DNA of 64,000 bases, from contig BAJA01000003.1 of NCBI GenBank assembly GCA_000613465.1, positions 1 to 64,000 of the forward strand. Direction: 5' to 3'. The notes under the pieces are model-generated. The model worked only from the letters and a program-made list of their open reading frames with translations. It was not told the DNA's origin and ran no database searches. Within the stretch, counting starts at the first letter, position 1. Every line of letters begins with the position of its first letter. The position numbers and the translations under genes are program-made. Shown in pieces: positions 56,790 to 64,000 of the stretch. Origin of the DNA: Bacteroides nordii WAL 11050 = JCM 12987. GTDB lineage: Bacteria; Bacteroidota; Bacteroidia; Bacteroidales; Bacteroidaceae.

Positions 56790-59700
56790 ATGAAACAGTT
56801 TGTTTTTTATATATTGATGATTATTTCTGTAATACGGATGCACGCGCAAACTACACCAATCGCTAATCCAAGCCCGGATGCCGCAAATTTAGGGTGTGTT
56901 GATAATATTCCGGTTAGTCTACATACCGGAACGATTAAACCGACAATTAATTTATTTGATTACACAGAAAATGGATTTCATCTATTGGCTAATTTAGGTT
57001 ATAATATGTCTGGCGCAAGGCCGGATCTGAGAGCAGGTTGGGTTGGGCGAAATTGGAATTTAAGTGTAGGAGGAGTTATTACTCGAGTTATAAATGGTAA
57101 ACCAGATGAAACTCCTGCGGGTTTAGGGTATTTGTATTGTGCCGATAAAATAAATGATTTGGATTGGCTTAACACAAATTCAAATGAGTTTGTTGAAAAG
57201 TATGATGATTATTTTATAGGGAAACACGGAGGGTCGGATTCCTTTTATGATCAGGAACCAGATGATTTTTATTTTGAAGCAAATGGTATTAGTGGGCATT
57301 TTTTTTATAGGAAAAAATAGGGAAATACACGTTGTGGGACAGCCTAATATAAAAGTTGAAATTGATTTTGATGATAAAACAGAGTTTCCTTACTGTGCAA
57401 CGTTTCGTGAGATTAAAATTATCATGGCTGACGGTACTTTATTTCATTATGGAGGTAATACTAATTTTATAGAATCGTCGCAAGTATATGAAAATCCTTC
57501 GTATGCAAATGCTTGGTATTTGAATAAAATAGTATTACCTAATGGAAGGGAAATAAAGTTTCAGTATACGCAACGTTATTTAGATAACTCCATTTTTGTT
57601 ACATATTTGTATGTCTCTCCCAATTGTCCTCTTGGTGAGTTTCGTGACGCGGCTTATCTTACATCGACTTTTATAGAACATTACTATTTGAAAAGTATTG
57701 AAAGTGATAACCTTAAAATAGATTTTAATATCTCTGACTGTGTGGGAAATCTAAAAAAAGAAAATTGGAAAAAATTAGATGAAATAGTAGTATTTGATAA
57801 GTTACTAAATCAAACGATTAAGCGTTTTACTTTTAGTTATTTAGGTGACTATTTAATGGAATTACAAGAATATGGTTCAGATTCTTCTACTGTGCTACCT
57901 CCTTATTTGTTTAATTATAGTGGCCGAATTGGTTATAGTGCAGATGAATCGGTACTAAAGCCTAATAGAGATGCATGGGGATATTACAAGGCGAACTGTA
58001 CTCAATTTCTTCCCGAAAGTATAGATGATGCTAATGGTAATCATTATTTCTCATTGGCAAAACAACCATCTTTGAGTTCTACTCAAACGGGAATACTAAA
58101 ATCAATAGAATATCCATCCGGAGGGATAATTGAATTTGAATATGAGTTAAATGATTATTCTCGGTATTACGAATTTTCTGAATATAAAAAGGGATTATTC
58201 CATGTACAAAAGGCATATGGAGATGCAGATGAATTAAAATATACGGAACTAAAGAATGGTGAAACATTACAAGTGACTGGTATTGTTGAAGCAAATGTTT
58301 ATTTTGTAGATGAAGGACTGACAAATGAATATTCTTATTCAATAAAGCTATCGACAGGTATTTATAATAGAGCGTTCTTTTTTGGTCAGGTTGGGCTTTC
58401 ACTTCCTTCGCAGGTTATGGAATCATATCGGTTCAATGTTTCTTATAAAGGTTTATCTACCTCAATGAATGAGAAGTGTGGAGGGTTACGTATAAAAAGT
58501 GTGGTCTATAAAGAAAATAAAGATAAGATTGCTAAAATAGCATACTATGTCTATAGTGCAGGATATAGGAATGGGTATGATGAACTTACTGCACAATCCA
58601 GTGGCGTATTGGGTTGTAAACCTGTTTTTGAATATGCATTTACTAAAAATGGTGGTAAGGCTTTGTGGTCAATACCTGTTTCTACCACCCAATTAACAGA
58701 TGGTAGTCCGGTAGGATATTCAGAAGTAACAGAGATTATTTCAAATGGACAAGGAACACAGCAAGGATATACCACCTATCATTATTCAAATTTTGATGAT
58801 TATCCGGATTTAGAACCAACATTTTGCTGGACGAATATTTCCGGTGATGCAGGGACTCGTGATAGCCAGGCGCATAAAAGAGGTAAATTGTTGGCTAAAG
58901 ATGTTTATGATAGAAATGACAGATTGGTACAGACTGTTAGGTATTCCTATAAATGTATGAATGCTGATACTGTTATGGCTCTAAAAATGAGAGAGATTCC
59001 TGCTATACAAATTAATTATGCCAGATGGTTATTTGGCTCTTTTTCTGCATGTAACAAATATTCTGTCTCGAATTTGCTGGTAGAGGAACGGAGATATGAT
59101 TATCTGATTTCAGGGAATTTTGAAAGTCCTATTGAGCAGTGCATAAAGTATAAATATAATGAATATAATCAAATTGTAGAGAAAGATGTGGAAAGTAGTG
59201 GTGGAGACCACTTGATAACTCAATATAAGTATCCTCAGGATTTTGTGGATGGGAATTCTTCTAATGAAAATGATGTTTTTGTAAAAATGTTTAATAGACA
59301 TATTATTGCTCCTGTTATTGAAGAAGTGAAGTGGAAAAATTCTTCATTAGTTGAGAAAGTTCGGACAGAATATCGTTTTGAAAATGAAGTTCCATATTTA
59401 TATTCATCAGCAAAAAGTTATGATCCGGTTTCAGATAATTTTCAGGCTGATGTGTACAATACACAATGTGATTCAAGAGGAAATATTCTTTGTTCGAAAC
59501 AGGCTAATGGCCTTCAAACAGTCTATTTGTGGGGATATAATTATAAATATCTGGTTGCTATAATCGAGAATGCGACACAAGCAGAGGTAGAAGCAATTAC
59601 GGGTACGCTTGAAAGTTATGCAGCTCAACCTTCTCCGGATTTGTCAAAAATTGAATTATTGCGTAAGGAGTTGAAGGGAGCCAGAATAACAAGTTATACA

Positions 59701-59856
59701 TATAAACCTTGTGTTGGGGTTCTGACAGAGACGGATATAGCTAATCATACTTTGTATTATGAATATGACACATTAGGACGTTTAATCTCGGTGTCTGATG
59801 AAAATCATAATAAAGTGAATGCTTATAAATATCATCATAGAAGAATAGCTAATTAA
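56790..59856 (+). CDS. RHS/YD-repeat shell protein, N-terminal half type (one frameshift)
   Basis: This is a secreted protein of about 1021 residues after repair. A signal peptide (IISVIRMHAQ) precedes a conserved opening found in Bacteroidetes RHS proteins: NIPVSLHTGTIKPTINLFDY, then GWVGRNWNLSVGGVITRVIN near residue 90. The frame breaks between about 57309 and 57317: AGGAAAAAATAGGG needs one A less to read RKNREIHVVG. The rest holds YD-type repeats and ends LYYEYDTLGRLISVSDENHN, with no RHS core or toxin domain. I infer that it forms part of a cocoon-like shell together with the next gene, 13 bp downstream, as SpvB/TcB and TcC proteins do. Confidence 0.72.
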
Positions 59857-59869
59857 TTATTGTGAACTT

Positions 59870-62800
59870 ATGGAAAAGTATAAACAGATTATAATATTTT
59901 GCGTAATTAGCATGCTTGTTCAAGATTTGTTTTCACAAAGCAATTCGCAAAATTACATAGTATCTACTACTTTTTTGGATGAAGCAGGTACTCAAAACTT
60001 AGATGTTATAAACTACTACGATGGGCTTGGTAGAGAGACGCAAACGATTTATAAAAATGTGACATGTACTCAGGGGGATTTGGTTACTTGTAAAGATTAT
60101 GATGGGATGGGGCGTGTTTATAGGGAATGGATGCCTTTACCATTTTCTAATAATAATGGTAATTTTATACAAAGTGGTGCATGGACTGACAGAGATATAG
60201 ATGAACCTTATACAAAGGTTATTTACGAACCTTCTTCTTTAAGTCGTATAATAGAAACCTGGGGAGTTGGTTTAGAATGGCACGAACGTAAAGGTATAGA
60301 AAAGAAATATTTATTTAATGACAATTCAGCTTTATTGTCTGCCGTCTGTTTTAGGGTTGAAAACAATAGGTTAAAGAAAACTGGTAAATACAAGCGGCAT
60401 GACTTATATGTTGAATACACTAATAATGAAGATGGGCATGAAATGTATATCTTTACAGATAAGTTAGGTAATTTGGTTTTAGAGAGGAGGGTTAACGGGG
60501 ATGAATACATAGATACTTATTATGTATATGACGAACATAATAAGCTTCGCTTTGTACTTCCTCCTTTAGCTGCCGATGAATTGACATCAGCTACCGATGG
60601 CTTTTTTGAGATGAAAAATGATAATGTCTTGGGGAAATATGCTTATGTCTATAAGTATGATTCAAGAAATAGATGTAATTATAAGAAACTTCCAGGATGT
60701 GCAGAAATTAATATGACTTATGATATTCATGGGAATTTAATTTTTTCGGATAATGGAGAGTTAAGAAAAAAGGATTTGGTAGAATTTTATCGATATGATA
60801 AATACAATCGAATAATTATGCGGGGAGTGATTTCTGCCCCGAATTTTGATTGGGAAACCAACAGTTATCAGGGTACTTATGAAATTTATAATGGTAATAG
60901 CCGTTGTTATGGATATTCAAATAGTACAGGCTTAGATATAGCTACCAAAGATATACATGAGGTGTATTATTATGACGATTACAGTTTTCTGAATTTATTT
61001 GAAGAGTATATTGATTCCCTAACTTATAAACCGAGAGAAGGTTATGGTATGCAATATGTTGATGAACAAGTTGCACATTTATCTTTCAACGGACTACAGA
61101 CAGGTAGTTTGAAAAAAATAATAGGAGATGATAACAAGTTATTTATAAATGCATCGTATTATGACAATAAGAGGCGTCTTGTTCAAAGCCGTACGAATAA
61201 TTACATGGGCGGGTATGATTGTTATTATTATCAATATGATTATGTAGGCAATATGTTGCGTAAAATACATAGCCATAATGATCCCACTAATACAGTATTT
61301 GGTTATGAAGAATTGTATACATATAGTTATGATGCGGGCAAACGTTTAATTGAGTGTAAACACAAGTTGAAGTCAGAGCAAGAACGTTTATTATGTCGTA
61401 ATTCTTATGATGAATATGGCAGAGTAATAGAAAAATCGTATACGGAAAAATGTAAAACGACGTATGATTATAATATGCGCAATCAGTTGACAAACATTCA
61501 GTTTGATGATTTATATAATCAAACTTACGTTTTGACTAATGGAGGTAATATTGAGCGTACTGATTGGTATTGTGACAATATTGATTTTCGTCATACTTAT
61601 ACATATACCTATGACAAGTTAGACCGACTTGTGAGCGCAAAACATACCGCGAATGATGAAATAGCAAGTCAGATAGTTGATTATCAAAAGTATGATGGAA
61701 AACCTCTGTATGATGTGCAATATGAATATGACAAACATGGTAATATAACTCATCTACAACGTTTGGGATATACTCGTGAGTATAACGTACGTTCTTTGGA
61801 TGACTTGACATACCAATATAATGGAAATCAATTGATGTCGATAGAAGCGACGGAGAATGCACAGTATATAAATAATTTCGAAGATGAAGTGCATGATGCG
61901 GAAGAATGCTTTTATGATTTAAATGGGAATTTGGTTAGAGATAATAACCGCAATTTGCAAAATATAGATTATAATTATTTAAATTTGCCTCAACAAATTT
62001 ATTATGGTAAACAAGATGCCGGAAAAGTGATCTCTTATACATATGCTACTGATGGTACGAAGTTAAGGGCTCTTTACGCAACGGGTACTAATAATATTTT
62101 ATCTCCGATTGGTGTATTAAATACAAATGTAGATAATGATATTATTTATTCAGATAGCACTGTCTATTGTGATAATAGTATTTATGTCAATGGGAAGTTA
62201 GATAAGATTCTCCTTCCGGATGGGTATGTGCAGGTTACGTATAGAACGATAAGGGGGCGTTTGGTTGCTTTCTATGATTATTATTACATCATAAAAGATC
62301 ACCAGGGAAGTGCCAGAATAAATATCGCTGAGGAATATTTAGATAATAGACCTTCTGAAGGATGTCGGAAGGCACTTAGTTATTATCCTTTTGGAAAGGC
62401 AATGAATAATTGGATATCGTGGGTTGTTCCCTTCAAGGATCCGTATACATATACTGGGAAAAAAGAAGAAACGATGCATAGTTTGGGTTGGTATGATTAT
62501 GGGAAACGGTTTTATGATCCCAATTATAGGTTAAGTTTTGTGAGTGTTGATCCGCTTTGTGAAAAGTATTATTCAATTTCTCCCTATGCGTATTGTGCGA
62601 ATAATCCGATAAATGCGATTGATTTAAATGGAGATAGTATCTGGTATACTATTGATAAAGATATAGTTACAATGCATGTGACAGGCAAGATTATTGATAG
62701 TTCAAGTGATGGTATTAACGTAAATCGGGCTGCTTCGGATATTGCTTCTGGTATTTCAGATGTATTTAGTGGAGTATTTAAATTTGAAGGACAAACTTAT

Positions 62801-63279
62801 ACTTTGCAAACAGATGTCCAGTTGGATGCAGTTAGCTCAATGGATGATGTTATGGATTCAGATCATTTATTTGTTCTCCGTGATGCTGATGGACAGAGTG
62901 CAAGAGGAGCAGTTAACATGATAGGGGGAAAAGTTATAAACTTAGCATCAAGCGACTATACAAATGATAATTGGTTCTCTAATACGTTTTTTTCAAATAA
63001 TATTCAGACTGCCTACATGAATTTGGACATGCTGCAGGACTAACTCATGGTACCGCTACAGGTTTAAATAATTTAATGGTACCAATTAGAAGTGGAATGA
63101 ATGTTACATCAGGGCAAAGGTCTACAATGATGAATGTGCGAAGTAAAATAAATAGTGGACCAAACTATTTGAAGAGATATGAGAAGGAGCCATATCCTTA
63201 TGTACATGATTCTGAAACAGGTGTTGTATATACTATAACAAGTTTACTGAATTGGAATACAAAATATAGGAAGAGGTAA
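59870..63279 (+). CDS. RHS-repeat protein with C-terminal metzincin-type protease domain (one frameshift)
   Basis: This is a protein of about 1136 residues after repair. A signal peptide (ISMLVQDLFSQ) is followed by a DUF6443-like start (TTFLDEAGTQNLDVINYYDG), many YD repeats (YEYDKHGNITHL, YSYDAGKRLIE) and the RHS core IIKDHQGSARINI ... SYYPFGKAMNN ... RFYDPNYRLSFVSVDPLCEK ... SPYAYCANNPINAID ending near residue 924. The variable C-terminal domain follows. As written it stops after NIQTAYMNLDMLQD, but restoring one C near 63016 (TACATGAA to TACCATGAA) gives YHEFGHAAGLTHGTATGL then NNLMVPIRSG, an HExxHxxGxxH zinc motif with a Met-turn-like segment, and runs to 63279. A secreted protease toxin is inferred. 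Confidence 0.8.
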
Positions 63280-63283
63280 TTTT

Positions 63284-63757
63284 ATGAAGAAAAATATTGT
63301 AATAAAACTATTTGGGGGGCTTTTCATTGTGTCTTTTTTTGTTCTCCTTTTTATGAGAGTTAATACCAATATTTATGTTTGGAACTACTCTGGTTCTTCC
63401 ACACCCATTGATATTCAACTGAAAATTGATGATAAGCTAATTTTTAAGGACTCTTTGCGTAGCTCTTCATTTTTCCCTACCATAATCTGTAAGAAGTTAA
63501 GATATGGGGTACATAAAATTGATGTGTTGTCTAAGAAAGCAGATATTAATCAAAAAAGTAAAATTTTACTTTTTCCTAACCAGTACATTTTTGTTGGATT
63601 TTCTGGAACCGATATATTAACCTTGAAAAAGAAAGTATTTAAAGAAGGGAATGATTCAGTAGATGTTTCACAAAAATTACTTATAAAGAAAATGCCAGGT
63701 TATCGTCAGCCTGAGTTTTTAATAGAAAGTAAATTTAATCCATTTTATACTCAATAA
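63284..63757 (+). CDS. Small membrane-anchored protein, candidate immunity protein 1
   Basis: This 157-residue protein has one N-terminal transmembrane segment (IKLFGGLFIVSFFVLLFM) and a beta-rich soluble part with NTNIYVWNYSGSSTPIDIQL, LKIDDKLIFKDSL and KKLRYGVHKIDVLSKKAD. It is not recognised by any family I know. It starts 4 bp after the stop of the repaired RHS gene, with AGAGGTAATTTT before the ATG. Position directly after a polymorphic-toxin end is the usual place of an immunity gene, and its predicted place (membrane-anchored, outside the cytoplasm) suits a protease that acts in the periplasm. The role is inference from position. A related gene follows at 63865. Confidence 0.6.
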   Translation: MKKNIVIKLFGGLFIVSFFVLLFMRVNTNIYVWNYSGSSTPIDIQLKIDDKLIFKDSLRSSSFFPTIICKKLRYGVHKIDVLSKKADINQKSKILLFPNQYIFVGFSGTDILTLKKKVFKEGNDSVDVSQKLLIKKMPGYRQPEFLIESKFNPFYTQ

Positions 63758-63864
63758 CTTATTTTGCTCTGCAATATGAATAAGGTGTAGGAAGAAAGAT
63801 AACTCTTTATTCTAAACTATAGTTCATGAAGGGTGGTAGATATTTATGGAAGGAGGTAATTTTT

Positions 63865-64000
63865 ATGAAGAAAAATATTGTAGTAATATTGTTTGGGATT
63901 CTTTTAGTCATATCTTTCTTTTCTATAAAAGTTAGTACCAATATTTATGTAGGAGATTATTCTTATTCTCCTATGGTTATTGATGTTCAACTGAAAATTG
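63865..64000 (+). CDS. Related small membrane-anchored protein, candidate immunity protein 2 (cut by window end)
   Basis: The first 45 residues are seen. They begin MKKNIVVILFGILLVISFFS and then STNIYVGDYSYSPMVIDVQ, closely related to the start of the preceding gene (MKKNIVIKLFGG, NTNIYVWNYSGSSTPIDIQ). A strong ribosome binding site AAGGAGG, unusual for Bacteroides, precedes the ATG by 7 bases, and the same purine-rich leader occurs before the first copy. The gene continues beyond the window. It is best read as a tandem duplicate of the candidate immunity gene. Confidence 0.65.
   Translation, partial: MKKNIVVILFGILLVISFFSIKVSTNIYVGDYSYSPMVIDVQLKI

Noticed and set aside
56790..63279. Programmed ribosomal frameshifting in the RHS-cassette genes
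   Set aside because: The breaks match the same indel pattern seen in a dozen housekeeping genes, and no conserved slippery site with a downstream structure is evident; the A-run at 57312 is better explained as a run-length error.

Overview
The window looks like chromosomal DNA of a gut Bacteroides (order Bacteroidales); I do not claim a species. The evidence is a SusC/SusD pair with polysaccharide lyases, an S46 dipeptidyl-peptidase, a fused SpmA-SpmB protein, a DUF2851 protein, split RHS shells with signal peptides, weak ribosome binding sites, and promoters with the Bacteroides -7 box TAnnTTTG. No rRNA, tRNA, CRISPR array or complete insertion sequence was seen.

Layout. 0-20.5 kb is mostly housekeeping: a periplasmic phosphatase, ybeY, SpmAB, an AlkD-like repair protein, ruvB, a four-helix-bundle protein flanked by inverted repeats, a polysaccharide flippase, a DUF389 membrane protein, a DPP7-type peptidase, a DMT exporter, a DEAD-box helicase, an MBOAT acyltransferase with an SGNH-like partner, a lipoprotein tyrosine phosphatase, an overlapping LOG-SIS-PfkB operon and an M16 peptidase. 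20.5-28.4 kb carries a striking 4 x 23-nt array, a GH3 glycosidase, a PL11 rhamnogalacturonan lyase and an alginate-lyase-family protein. 28.6-34 kb has WbqC, two signal-peptidase-I homologues (one lacking both catalytic residues), dapB and DUF2851. 34-42 kb has small secreted proteins, a DUF6250 protein, a chondroitinase-like PL8 lyase, an acyltransferase, a Crp-type regulator and a tRNA-dihydrouridine synthase. 42-55.5 kb is a polysaccharide utilisation locus: a second copy of the phosphatase, a beta-helix protein, SusC, SusD and a 1919-residue PL8-like lyase with four tandem N-terminal modules. 55.6-64 kb is visibly more AT-rich and holds a secreted RHS-type cassette: a protein with a sorting-tail-like C-terminus, two RHS/YD-repeat shell proteins, a C-terminal toxin-like domain that contains a metzincin zinc-protease motif once a one-base frameshift is corrected, and two tandem related membrane-anchored small proteins that are candidate immunity genes.

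A dominant technical feature is that about 18 reading-frame breaks occur across 13 or more otherwise well-preserved genes, including lepB. Almost all are repaired by restoring one base, most often a G or C in a GG, GGG, CC or CCC run. This pattern points to sequencing or assembly error rather than gene decay. Genes with such breaks are reported here as single CDS with the break position given.

The most interesting leads are the hidden metzincin domain of the RHS protein with its tandem downstream genes, a roughly 90-nt promoter-bearing repeat present three times upstream of unrelated genes, the 23-nt dyad array, the four-module PL8 protein, and a signal-peptidase paralogue with Ser and Lys both replaced.
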